Shown here piece by piece: positions 26,409-34,480 of a DNA stretch of 64,000 nt. Position 1 is the first letter of the stretch. The number at the start of each line of letters is the position of its first letter. The notes under the pieces are model-generated. The model was not told where the DNA came from. It ran no database searches and saw only the letters and a list, made by a program, of their open reading frames with translations. This DNA comes from an uncultured Bacteroidales bacterium (lineage in GTDB: Bacteria; Bacteroidota; Bacteroidia; Bacteroidales; Bacteroidaceae): contig CALGJF010000009.1 in NCBI GenBank assembly GCA_937914945.1, forward strand, positions 124,001 through 188,000, read 5' to 3'. A program made the position numbers and the translations under genes.

Positions 26409-27611
26409 TTATCTGTTAGTGCACCCGGGATATTGTTCAAGGGCCTTGCCCAGAATAAATATAGCGCGTTTCAAATCGGCTTTATCTATTGCGTAGGCAA
26501 TACGAACCTCGTTCTTGCCATATCCTTCGTTTGAGTAGAAACCCGATGCGGGTGCCATCATAATGGTTTCACCTTCATAATTAAAATCGGTAAGGCACCA
26601 TTGGCAGAACTTGTCGCTGTCATCTATGGGCAGGCGGGCAACAGTGTAGAATGCACCCATTGGAATAGGGGAGTACACACCCGGCAGTTTGTTAAGTTCA
26701 TCTATGAGGCAGTTTCGGCGCTCTATATATTTTTCGTAAGTGTTTATGGCATACGAGCGCGGGGCATCGAGCGATGCCTCTGCTGCAATTTGTCCCAGCA
26801 GGGGAGGGCTCAAACGTGCCTGGCAGAATTTCATCACCGCAGCACGCAAGGCTTTATTTTTTGTGATAAGAGCTCCAATACGCAATCCACACTCTGAATA
26901 ACGCTTTGAAACAGAGTCTATTAGCACTACATTTTCCTCAATTCCTTCCAAGTGGCAGGCCGATATGTACGGCGAACCTGTGTAGATAAATTCGCGATAA
27001 ACCTCGTCGGAGAAAAGGAACAGATTGTGTTTCTTCACAAGGTCGCGTATGCGATTCATTTCGTTACGTGTATATAGATAACCCGTAGGGTTGTTGGGGT
27101 TACAAATGAGAATACCGCGTGTACGCTCGTTTATAAGCTCCTCGAAACGCTCCATGGGAGGCAATGCAAAAGATTCTTCTATGGTTGAGCGTATGGGGCG
27201 TATAACGGCACCTGCCGATATTGCAAATGCCATGTAATTGGCGTAGGCCGGCTCGGGAACTATGATTTCGTCGCCAGGATTTAGGCACGACATGAAAGCA
27301 AAGAGCACAGCCTCGGAACCGCCGGCGGTAACAATTATATCATCGGCTTTGAGTTTAATCTGGTATTGGTCGTAGTAACCAACGAGTTTTTCACGCAACG
27401 AAAGGAAACCATCGCTCGGGCTGTATTCAAGAATCTTGCGGTCAATCTTTTTAATGGCCTCAATGGCCACAGCTGGCGAATCAAGGTCGGGTTGTCCAAT
27501 ATTTAGATGATATACTTTGATACCGCGTTCCTTTGCTTCATTTGCGTAAGGTGCCAATTTCCTGATTGGCGACGACGGCATGAGTATAGCTCTTTCTGAT
27601 AATTCGGGCAT
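26409..27611 (-). CDS. PLP-dependent aminotransferase, class I/II
   Basis: Fold-type I aminotransferase, 400 residues, cytoplasmic. Key sites: NIGQPDLDSP near the N-terminus, TAGGSEAV (PLP phosphate contact), NPNNPTG (171-177), SDEVYREF with D202, the PLP-binding lysine K236 in DSVSKRYSECG, and R243-type GLRIG after it. Resembles the AspC/Aat group acting on aspartate or aromatic amino acids; the precise substrate cannot be assigned. Single gene with its own -7 box at 27640-27647. Confidence 0.93.
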   Translation of the reverse strand: MPELSERAILMPSSPIRKLAPYANEAKERGIKVYHLNIGQPDLDSPAVAIEAIKKIDRKILEYSPSDGFLSLREKLVGYYDQYQIKLKADDIIVTAGGSEAVLFAFMSCLNPGDEIIVPEPAYANYMAFAISAGAVIRPIRSTIEESFALPPMERFEELINERTRGILICNPNNPTGYLYTRNEMNRIRDLVKKHNLFLFSDEVYREFIYTGSPYISACHLEGIEENVVLIDSVSKRYSECGLRIGALITKNKALRAAVMKFCQARLSPPLLGQIAAEASLDAPRSYAINTYEKYIERRNCLIDELNKLPGVYSPIPMGAFYTVARLPIDDSDKFCQWCLTDFNYEGETIMMAPASGFYSNEGYGKNEVRIAYAIDKADLKRAIFILGKALEQYPGCTNR

Positions 27612-27639
27612 ATATTTCTCTCTTTTTTAATTTAGGATG

Positions 27640-27647
27640 CAAATGTA
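27640..27647 (-). promoter_or_regulatory. -7 box of the aminotransferase gene
   Basis: TACATTTG on the minus strand, exact TAnnTTTG match, 28 nt ahead of the ATG. No clear -33 element. Confidence 0.45.
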
Positions 27648-27976
27648 TTAAAAATTTCCTTATTAATAATAGAAATTATCTAAAAAACGCCTCTTACCGC
27701 ATTATACCACTATTCGTTGATAATAAATATTATGTTTAATACAATTTTGAGATATATTCTCCACTATCGGCATTTTGGTAAATTATGTATTTTGGCATTG
27801 CGATGAATCAAAAGTTAATGCTATACTTGGAAATTTGCATACTACTTGCTACTTTATATTACTATTATCAATGCCATAGCGAGGCTTAGTGAATAAAACC
27901 ATATTCATTTTATTCCTTAGAATTTATTATTGCAAAAATTAATGGGATTTAATTCAGGATTAAGACTCTTTTAATA

Positions 27977-27984
27977 TATCTTCG
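27977..27984 (+). promoter_or_regulatory. -7 box (TATCTTCG form) of the dus gene
   Basis: TATCTTCG followed by CGGT, 22 nt before the ATG at 28007. Confidence 0.4.
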
Positions 27985-28006
27985 CGGTATAAAAATCTAA
28001 TGATTT

Positions 28007-28936
28007 ATGAAAATTTACTCAGCCCCATTGCAAGGATTCACAGAGGCAATATGGCGAAATCTGCACAGCCGGTTTTTTGGTTGCGTAGATGCCTATTTTA
28101 CACCATTTGTAAGATACGAGCATGGAGAGATACGCAGCAAGGATATTCGCGATGTGGAGCGCAAAAATAATGCTGTACCGCGTCTTGTGCCGCAAATAAT
28201 CGCAGCCACTCCCGAGGAGATGCACCCTCTTTTGTCCTTATTGCAAAACGAGGAGTATAATGAGGTCGATATAAATATGGGTTGCTCTTTTCCCTTGCAG
28301 GCGCGCAAAAAACATGGTGCCGGCATATTGCCCCACCCCGATATGGTGGCCCGTCTTATGGATGAGATAAAAAAATATCCCTCGATAAAATTCTCTGTTA
28401 AAATGCGTCTTGGGTGGGAGAATAAAAACGAATGGCGGGCGTTACTGCCTGTTTTGAACAATGCACCCCTTGCACATATTACCATGCATCCCCGTCTTGG
28501 GCGCGAACAGTATAAGCTACCGGCCGATGTGGAGGAATTTGCGGCGTTTGCCACCGAGTGCAGCCATCCTTTAATATATAATGGCGATATTCTCACTTTG
28601 CACGATATTGAACAGATAGAGGCACGCTTCCCCACCCTCGATGGAATAATGATAGGGCGCGGTCTGCTTGCCAATCCCGCACTTGCATTGGAATATTGTC
28701 AACGGAAGGAATTGACGAGCAAGGAGTTGTGCGGGCGTGTGCGGGAAATGCACGATGCGATGTACCAGGTAATGTCGCCACGCCTGCAAGGAAACACTCA
28801 ACTGCTTGGCAAGATGAAACCCTATTGGGAATATCTTATGCCAGCAATGGAAAAACGATACCGAAAAGCCATACTTAAATCCAATACAATAGATAAATAC
28901 ATGCAAGCGGTGAGCGCGGCATTTGCCAACTATTGA
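28007..28936 (+). CDS. tRNA-dihydrouridine synthase family protein
   Basis: FMN-dependent reduction of uridine to dihydrouridine in tRNA. 309 residues, slightly shorter than E. coli DusB. Motifs: SAPLQGFTEAIWR at the N-terminus (FMN site), VDINMGCSFP with catalytic Cys93, FSVKMRLGW, ITMHPR and GIMIGRGLLANP (phosphate-binding loop). TMHPRLG takes the place of the usual HgRt segment. Which uridine it modifies is unknown. A thioredoxin-like lipoprotein gene starts 7 bp downstream. Confidence 0.93.
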   Translation: MKIYSAPLQGFTEAIWRNLHSRFFGCVDAYFTPFVRYEHGEIRSKDIRDVERKNNAVPRLVPQIIAATPEEMHPLLSLLQNEEYNEVDINMGCSFPLQARKKHGAGILPHPDMVARLMDEIKKYPSIKFSVKMRLGWENKNEWRALLPVLNNAPLAHITMHPRLGREQYKLPADVEEFAAFATECSHPLIYNGDILTLHDIEQIEARFPTLDGIMIGRGLLANPALALEYCQRKELTSKELCGRVREMHDAMYQVMSPRLQGNTQLLGKMKPYWEYLMPAMEKRYRKAILKSNTIDKYMQAVSAAFANY

Positions 28937-28943
28937 TTTACAT

Positions 28944-29534
28944 ATGAAACTAATTATATATCAAATGAAATATCTGTTATTGCTATCAATCGTTGCATTG
29001 CTGTCATGCGGCAACAAAACCGCTTCACCCGTTGCTACTACTGATGTGGCCGACACTGTTGCACAGCCTGTTGTATATGAAAACGAGTACCTTGTGAAAC
29101 CCGGAGACATTGCCCCCGATTTTTCACTGCCTCTAACCGACGGTAGCACATTCACACTATCGGCCCACCGTGGCAAAATAGTGATGTTGCAATTTACTGC
29201 AAGCTGGTGCGGAGTGTGCCGTCGCGAAATGCCGCACATAGAGAAGAATATATGGCAACGCCACAAGAACAATCCCGCTTTTGTGCTTGTGGGTGTGGAC
29301 CGCGAGGAGAGCAAAGAGGTTGTCGATGAATACACTGCAAAAGTGGGCACCACCTACCCTATGGCTCTGGACACAGCCGGCAATGTATTTGCCTCGTATG
29401 CCCTGCGCAAATCGGGTATCACACGTAATGTACTTGTGGGCAAGGATGGGCGCATAGTGATGCTTACTCGCTCGTTCAAGGAAAAGGAATTCAATGAATT
29501 GGTTGCAACGATAGACAGCCTGCTGACCGAATAG
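28944..29534 (+). CDS. TlpA-like thioredoxin-fold lipoprotein
   Basis: Membrane-anchored periplasmic disulfide reductase or oxidoreductase. 196 residues from the ATG at 28944; a second ATG at 28965 would give a very short signal. The lipobox ALLSC puts the lipid-anchored Cys at residue 22. The AhpC/TSA-redoxin domain (about 53-196) begins GDIAPDFSLPL and holds the redox pair WCGVC (C89, C92). Likely cotranscribed with dus. Confidence 0.9.
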   Translation: MKLIIYQMKYLLLLSIVALLSCGNKTASPVATTDVADTVAQPVVYENEYLVKPGDIAPDFSLPLTDGSTFTLSAHRGKIVMLQFTASWCGVCRREMPHIEKNIWQRHKNNPAFVLVGVDREESKEVVDEYTAKVGTTYPMALDTAGNVFASYALRKSGITRNVLVGKDGRIVMLTRSFKEKEFNELVATIDSLLTE

Positions 29535-29626
29535 ATTTTCCACCTCAGGATATTATGAAATGGCAATTATATAGAAATTCACACCGATTACAAATATAGC
29601 CATATTTGCTACCACAATATCGGGCA

Positions 29627-30406
29627 TTAAAACAAGGTGTCAAAATCCACCCGCGGAAAGATTTCCAATCTGCCCCCGCGCGATGCGTTGATAATTTTTA
29701 TATCCATCGCATCGCACACCTCTTTTGCCCTTGCATATGCCCGCAAGTTGGTATCCACCTCGGGTGCGGCATAGGTTCTGCCGGCATTAAACAGCCGCTT
29801 GTCGAAATAGCTGTCGGCGGTTATTACATCGTTTGCTGCAGAATAGTTGCAATCCACGCCTATCAGGTATATCTCCTTGAATCCCATGTATGCCGCAAAT
29901 TGTATCATTGAATATGTTACGGTCTGCCCACTGTAAACCACACGCGGGATATCAGTGGAAAATCCTATGGGATTTTTAGGGAAAAGCATGCTGTAATATG
30001 TTACACAAGGCAAATGGTAACGGCTTGCATAGTGGGCTTTAATGAATTTTGCCCCATCGTATGAGTTTATCTCTTCTTTGTTGTCAAGAATAATTTTGTT
30101 GTCTTGTGCAAAATAGTATGTGGGGCGAAAGGGAATTTCGTCAAACAGTTTTATGAGCGAGTTACAGGCAAACGTATATTCGCCGCGCTCGGCAAGGCGG
30201 TGTAAATCCTCGTTGCGCAGGCTGGGGCCGTTACCTATAATAAAACAGCGCTCCCCTGCATGCCTGTTTTTCATGCGAAGCAATCGGCTGCGACTACCCC
30301 ACCGAAACCATCCCCACAGGTAGTTCAGCGCATTCCACGTTATATGCCATAATTTTGCTGTCATAGAGATCATGCTCGTAAAGTGCGAAATTACAACAAA
30401 AATCAT
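29627..30406 (-). CDS. DUF115/MptE-like protein, probable glycan-synthesis enzyme
   Basis: 259 residues. The core begins GERCFIIGNGPSLRNEDLHRL, the signature of the DUF115/6-hydroxymethylpterin pyrophosphokinase MptE-like family, some members of which resemble sialyltransferase-like glycosyltransferases. FACNSLIKLF, YYFAQDN and IYLIGVDCNYS are consistent with this fold. In Bacteroidota such genes are usually linked to surface polysaccharide synthesis, not pterin metabolism, but no glycosyltransferase genes are adjacent. The hydrophobic N-terminus (about 25 residues) could be a membrane anchor; ATGs at residues 12 and 15 are alternative starts. Confidence 0.75.
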   Translation of the reverse strand: MIFVVISHFTSMISMTAKLWHITWNALNYLWGWFRWGSRSRLLRMKNRHAGERCFIIGNGPSLRNEDLHRLAERGEYTFACNSLIKLFDEIPFRPTYYFAQDNKIILDNKEEINSYDGAKFIKAHYASRYHLPCVTYYSMLFPKNPIGFSTDIPRVVYSGQTVTYSMIQFAAYMGFKEIYLIGVDCNYSAANDVITADSYFDKRLFNAGRTYAAPEVDTNLRAYARAKEVCDAMDIKIINASRGGRLEIFPRVDFDTLF

Positions 30407-30486
30407 AAACCATAATTACAAGATAGAAGAATTTATCTTTTTACAAGTGAAGTTACCATAATGTATAAACAAAAGGGAGGGAAAAT

Positions 30487-30518
30487 CTTGTGTATTAGTA
30501 AAAAAAACAGTACTTTTG
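30487..30518 (+). promoter_or_regulatory. Promoter of rpsP
   Basis: CTTG at 30487-30490, 20-bp spacer, TACTTTTG at 30511-30518 (exact TAnnTTTG). The leader carries a small CCGATA/TATCGG hairpin at 30524-30540, which might affect expression. Confidence 0.6.
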
Positions 30519-30579
30519 CACCGCCGATACGAGATATCGGATAACTCAAATCTTTAACTAATTAATTTTTTTTTACAAA

Positions 30580-31143
30580 ATGGCAACAAAAATCAGATTG
30601 CAGAGAAGAGGCCGTAAGCACTACGCGTTCTACTCTATCGTGATTGCAGATTCGAGAGCTCCACGTGATGGAAAGTTCACCGAGAAAATCGGTACCTACA
30701 ACCCCAACACAAACCCCGCTACCATCGACATTAACTTCGAGAGAGCTTTGTGGTGGGTAAACAACGGTGCTACTCCCACCGACACAGTGCGCAACATCCT
30801 CTCTTCACAGGGTGTTTATATGATGAAGCACTTGCAGGGCGGTGTTAAGAAGGGTGCATTTGACGAGGCTACAGCACAAGCAAAATTCGATGCTTGGAAG
30901 GCTGCCAAGACAAATACTCTCAATGGTATAAAGAGCGCCGAGGAGCAGGCTAAACGTGATGCAAAGAAGGCACGTTTGGAGGCTGAGAAAGAGGTAAATG
31001 CAGCTATTGCCAAGAAGGTAGCCGACAAGAAAGCTGCCGAGGCTCTTGCAAAAGCTGAGGCAGAGGCTGCTGCAGCTGCTGAGAATGCAGAGGCTACAGA
31101 GGCACCTGCCGAGGAGGCAACTGAGGCTCCCGCAGAGGCTTAA
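30580..31143 (+). CDS. rpsP: 30S ribosomal protein S16
   Basis: Small-subunit protein needed for 30S assembly. The N-terminal ~85 residues are the conserved domain: [42 protein letters not shown] (residues 1-42), then [16 protein letters not shown]. The remaining ~100 residues are an Ala/Lys/Glu-rich helical extension ending in [14 protein letters not shown], a feature of Bacteroidota S16; most other bacteria have about 80-90 residues in total. Single gene here; rimM and trmD are not adjacent. Confidence 0.97.
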   Translation: MATKIRLQRRGRKHYAFYSIVIADSRAPRDGKFTEKIGTYNPNTNPATIDINFERALWWVNNGATPTDTVRNILSSQGVYMMKHLQGGVKKGAFDEATAQAKFDAWKAAKTNTLNGIKSAEEQAKRDAKKARLEAEKEVNAAIAKKVADKKAAEALAKAEAEAAAAAENAEATEAPAEEATEAPAEA

Positions 31144-31171
31144 TTCACCTTTTGGCAGTAATGCTCGTTAT

Positions 31172-31206
31172 AAAGCAGATAGTCTTTCGGGATTATCTGC
31201 TTTTTT
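31172..31206 (+). terminator. Terminator of rpsP
   Basis: Stem AAGCAGATA / TATCTGCTT with a short loop containing TTTCGG, followed by TTTTTT. Starts about 30 nt after the rpsP stop. Confidence 0.8.
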
Positions 31207-31229
31207 CGTTTCAAAAAACTCCCCTACCC

Positions 31230-31260
31230 TTTGTATTTAATATTAAAAGGAGTAATTTTG
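31230..31260 (+). promoter_or_regulatory. Promoter abutting the S41-like lipoprotein start codon
   Basis: TTTG at 31230-31233, 19-bp spacer and TAATTTTG at 31253-31260: full matches to both elements. The -7 box ends only five bases before the ATG at 31266, so transcription should start at or next to the start codon. Confidence 0.6.
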
Positions 31261-31265
31261 TCTCT

Positions 31266-32498
31266 ATGAAAAGAATTACAAAAATATTTTCCCTCATAGC
31301 AATTGCGACTGCATTGTGCAGTTGTGGCGACGATCGTTCGTCGGAGTTCTACGAGATGACCAAGGAGAACCAGTGGATATATAATACAATGAAAGAGACC
31401 TATCTGTGGGGCGATTCCATTGACGAAATAAGGCAACAGACATTCTTTGCCAACACTGCCAAGTTCTTCTCCCAGCTTATATACAAAACCGATGACACAT
31501 CGTTCTTCACCGACTCCATTGAATCCACCACATACGGTTTCAAATTCTCGCTAATGCGCGACCCGCTTGGTATAGCACCTGCAAAAGTCTATGCCCTTGT
31601 AGAGTATGTTGAGCCAGCGTCGGTGGCCGCAATGGCCGGCCTTGAACGCGGCATGTGGATCTCAACCATAAACGGCAAAAATATAAATATGGGAACAAGT
31701 GCCGCACTCACTGATGGTGCTGCCATAACACTCGGCATAAACCAAATACTCTTCGATGACGATACCGAAGAATACATGTGGGAAGAATTGCCGCAGATTG
31801 ATATGCAGGCGGCAAGCAAGGTAAAGGCTACATCATTACCCATTGTGGAAATAATAAACGGAACGAGTAATAGAATAGGATATATCCTGTGCAATAGCTT
31901 TGACAACGAATCGGCCATTGCGGGGATAGACGATGCGCTATCCACATTCTCTTCGCAAGGTGTAACAGATATTGTTCTCGACCTTAGGTATAACAGAAGT
32001 CATTCACTCGCCAATGCGGCCACGATAGCAACAGCCTTCATTCCTGCCGACAAGCAAGGCGGCCTCTTCTGTTCGCTTTATAAAGACCTTAAATTAACCA
32101 TAAAAGAGGATATGATGTTGCCGCAAGCAACCACAAACATCGGCGACAAACCACTCTATATCATTACAACCGCACAAACCTATGGCACCGCCAATGCTTT
32201 AGTAAAAGCGATACGCCTTGCACGCGGTTCCTCTGCATGCAAAATTATTGGAGAAACAGCAAAGGGCGGCAATCTGGCAACAGAATGCATAGAATCGCCC
32301 TATCGTTTCAAGATTAATCCCGCAGTGGCAATAGTTGTCGATGCCAATGGAGAAACAATAACCCCCACTGCTCCCGATTATAGGTTAAAGGAGATTGGTG
32401 ATTACAAGCACATCTATCCGCTTGGCGACAAGCAAGAGTACATCTTATATAATATTGCTTATATCATAGAACACGGAACACTACCGGCAAATATGTAA
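31266..32498 (+). CDS. S41-like peptidase-fold lipoprotein
   Basis: Lipoprotein of 410 residues from the ATG at 31266, with signal MKRITKIFSLIAIATALCSC and lipobox ATALCSC (Cys20). A PDZ-like domain lies around 110-170 (YVEPASVAAMAGLERGMWISTING). It is followed by an S41 (tail-specific protease) fold, about 205-390: IGYILCNSF, DIVLDLRYNRSHSLANAATIATAF and YIITTAQTYGTANALVKAIR. In active S41 peptidases the segment after the last strand carries a Ser in a T..S-S..E pattern; here it reads TAQTYGTANAL without that Ser, so it may be inactive. The longer upstream frame (from 31152) is rejected because it overlaps the rpsP terminator. Confidence 0.82.
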   Translation: MKRITKIFSLIAIATALCSCGDDRSSEFYEMTKENQWIYNTMKETYLWGDSIDEIRQQTFFANTAKFFSQLIYKTDDTSFFTDSIESTTYGFKFSLMRDPLGIAPAKVYALVEYVEPASVAAMAGLERGMWISTINGKNINMGTSAALTDGAAITLGINQILFDDDTEEYMWEELPQIDMQAASKVKATSLPIVEIINGTSNRIGYILCNSFDNESAIAGIDDALSTFSSQGVTDIVLDLRYNRSHSLANAATIATAFIPADKQGGLFCSLYKDLKLTIKEDMMLPQATTNIGDKPLYIITTAQTYGTANALVKAIRLARGSSACKIIGETAKGGNLATECIESPYRFKINPAVAIVVDANGETITPTAPDYRLKEIGDYKHIYPLGDKQEYILYNIAYIIEHGTLPANM

Positions 32499-32517
32499 GC
32501 ACTGCACAATAACAGAT

Positions 32518-32558
32518 ATAGAAAAGGCCCGATGGAACACCCATCGGGCCTTTTCTAT
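32518..32558 (+). terminator. Terminator after the S41-like gene
   Basis: Perfect 18-bp stem (32518-32535 with 32541-32558) around AACAC, ending in TTTTCTAT. Confidence 0.8.
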
Positions 32559-32655
32559 GTTTATAACATTATTTTCAATACTTAAACAAAAAAACAACCA
32601 ACCACCCGCCCTGCCAAAGTGTTATTTTGCCAAATAACCATAAAAACCAACAACA

Positions 32656-33144
32656 ATGAAAAAGACTATTTTATTAATTGCAACAGCAGCCTGCCTGCTC
32701 TTTGCCTCATGTAATTCCTGTGGTAACAAGTGTAATGCTCCACAAGGAATAATGATAGAGAGTGATAGTATTTATATGGTAAACGATTCCACCATTGCCG
32801 ATGCGCAAACCTTTATATACGAAGGAACGCTCCCGATGACCAACGGCAATATAGGCGACGTGTTGCTTACCATGCAAACAGTGAGCCTTAACGATGATGG
32901 GACTTATACCATTACCACAGATTATGTGAACGAGGCGCTTGCAACGGAAACCGACAACGGTGAGGTTCTGGTGATGATTGGCATGCCCACGGACAGCACT
33001 GCCGTTATATATGAATTGGTGTCGGCCAATGGCAATCCCAAAATGAATTTGATGATGACACCCGACAGCTCCTTGGTAAAGCTCGATTCCAAAATGAAAC
33101 CGGCAAGTGTGAACCCCACACATAAACTCACACAGAAAAAGTGA
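32656..33144 (+). CDS. NlpE-like small lipoprotein
   Basis: 162 residues; signal and lipobox MKKTILLIATAACLLFASC (Cys19). The remainder fits the NlpE N-terminal beta-barrel: FIYEGTLPMTNGNIGDVLLTMQT, DDGTYTITTDYV and a C-terminal repeat end HKLTQKK. The CxxC-containing loop usual after EGTLP in NlpE is absent (MTNG instead), so copper or redox sensing is not supported. NlpE-type proteins signal envelope stress in enterobacteria; the role in Bacteroidota is unknown. First of three genes with short spacings (21 and 18 bp). Confidence 0.7.
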   Translation: MKKTILLIATAACLLFASCNSCGNKCNAPQGIMIESDSIYMVNDSTIADAQTFIYEGTLPMTNGNIGDVLLTMQTVSLNDDGTYTITTDYVNEALATETDNGEVLVMIGMPTDSTAVIYELVSANGNPKMNLMMTPDSSLVKLDSKMKPASVNPTHKLTQKK

Positions 33145-33165
33145 TAATTCTAAAACCATCAAGTT

Positions 33166-33786
33166 ATGAAAAAATATGTAATATTTTCGCTATTTGTCAT
33201 GGTGGCACTGCTCACATCATGCGAGAAGGACCCCGATACCGGCAGGCTTGACAATGATTATCTTGTACTTACCAACTATGATAGTAATACCGATTTCAGC
33301 GAGATAAACACCTTTTTTGTCATAGACAGCATTCTTATCATTGATAACCAGACAAGTAAACCAACTTACTGGAAGAACGAAAATTCCCAAAAGATAGTGA
33401 ACGCCTATAATGACAATTTTATTTCGCGCGGTTACACCCAGGCAGCCAAAGGCGATGAAGCCGATGTCGTATTTCAGTTGAGTTATATAAATACCACCTA
33501 CTACTTCAACAACAGTGTCGGGCCTTGGTGGAACAATTATCCGGGCTATTGGAATTGGGGAGGTTGGGGGTGGTACTACCCGTTTAATTTCTATTATGCA
33601 TACAGCACCGGTTCCATAATAGGCGAGCTTGTAAATACCAAAGCACCATATGACAACAACAAGCTGACTATTATATGGAATGCCTATATCAGCGGCCTTC
33701 TCAACGGTAATAACCTGAGCCTTCATCGCACGATGAATGCCATAAATCAGGCCTTTGAACAATCGCCTTACTTAAAAAAACAGTAA
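33166..33786 (+). CDS. DUF4136-family lipoprotein
   Basis: 206-residue lipoprotein, signal MKKYVIFSLFVMVALLTSC with the anchor at Cys19. Features of DUF4136: an early YDSNTDFSEINTF segment, NDNFISRGYTQA (a helix before the second strand), DVVFQLSYI, an aromatic Gly/Trp-rich loop (PGYWNWGGWGWYYP), and GELVNTK...LTIIWNAYISGLL. Function unknown; located between an NlpE-like lipoprotein and an outer-membrane barrel gene. Confidence 0.85.
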   Translation: MKKYVIFSLFVMVALLTSCEKDPDTGRLDNDYLVLTNYDSNTDFSEINTFFVIDSILIIDNQTSKPTYWKNENSQKIVNAYNDNFISRGYTQAAKGDEADVVFQLSYINTTYYFNNSVGPWWNNYPGYWNWGGWGWYYPFNFYYAYSTGSIIGELVNTKAPYDNNKLTIIWNAYISGLLNGNNLSLHRTMNAINQAFEQSPYLKKQ

Positions 33787-33804
33787 ATCATAAATTTAAC
33801 AAGT

Positions 33805-34422
33805 ATGAAACGGATTTGTAAACTATTTATCACTGCCGCTTTTCTTGCCCTGTTTCTCCCCTCCACAAGCAAGGCACAGGTTTCGCTCGACACATACTAT
33901 AATGTCGATTGGCAGTTTAACATACCCCTGAGCAACCACTTTTCAAATGTGGCAAGTGGCTGGGGAATGAACTTTGAAGGCGGGTATTACGTAAACCCCG
34001 ATGTAGCTGTGGGTGGTTTCATCAGTTTTCACACCAATAACGAGTACCTATCGCGCCGAACAATCAACCTTGGCGGAAATCAATCCATAAATACCGACCA
34101 GCAGCACCAGATGTTTACCCTTCCATTCGGTTTGCTTGCCCGTTATCGTTTCGTGGAAGAGGATTTTCAGCCCTATGTGGGAATGAAGTTAGGTGCCTGC
34201 TATGCCGAGTTCAATAACTACTACTATATCTTTATGAATATGGAAAAAACCTGGGGATTTTATATGCAACCCGAGGTGGGCTTTAACTACTACCCATGGG
34301 CAAACGGCATTGGTTTCCACATGGCTATGTATTATAGTTTCTCCACTAATAAATGCAACATAATGAGTTATACGCAAAACAACCTGAATAATTTCGGTTT
34401 ACGTTTCGGTATAGCATTTTGA
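33805..34422 (+). CDS. Small outer-membrane beta-barrel protein
   Basis: 205 residues. Signal peptide MKRICKLFITAAFLALFLPSTSKA followed by alternating amphipathic beta strands (WGMNFEGGYYVNPDVAVGGF, LPFGLLARYRFVEEDFQPYV) and a C-terminal aromatic strand (FGLRFGIAF), as in OmpA/OmpW-like eight-stranded barrels. Third gene of the lipoprotein trio; substrate or partner unknown. Confidence 0.82.
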   Translation: MKRICKLFITAAFLALFLPSTSKAQVSLDTYYNVDWQFNIPLSNHFSNVASGWGMNFEGGYYVNPDVAVGGFISFHTNNEYLSRRTINLGGNQSINTDQQHQMFTLPFGLLARYRFVEEDFQPYVGMKLGACYAEFNNYYYIFMNMEKTWGFYMQPEVGFNYYPWANGIGFHMAMYYSFSTNKCNIMSYTQNNLNNFGLRFGIAF

Positions 34423-34463
34423 AACAACAGCGGCTGCTAAAATTAATAGCAGCCGCTGTTGTT
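34423..34463. terminator. Two-way terminator between the barrel gene and the M16 peptidase gene
   Basis: Perfect 17-bp arms at 34423-34439 and 34447-34463 with a 7-nt AT loop, lying between converging genes. Confidence 0.85.
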
Positions 34464-34480
34464 ATAGGATGATATAGGGA

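Larger units (their letters stand above)
27612..28006. other. AT-rich divergent intergenic region
   Basis: 395 bp between the aminotransferase (minus) and dus (plus) genes. Apart from -7 boxes for each neighbour, no gene, RNA or strong hairpin is visible. Confidence 0.6.

Noticed and set aside
27612..28006. tRNA or small RNA in the 395-bp gap
   Set aside because: No cloverleaf signature, conserved boxes or terminator-like hairpin is visible.
29627..30406. Pterin-pathway enzyme based on MptE-like motif
   Set aside because: The IGNGPSL motif is shared with DUF115 glycan enzymes and no pterin genes are adjacent; kept as DUF115-like only.
31152..31265. N-terminal extension of the S41-like protein
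   Set aside because: It begins in the rpsP terminator; the lipoprotein signal starts at 31266 next to a promoter.
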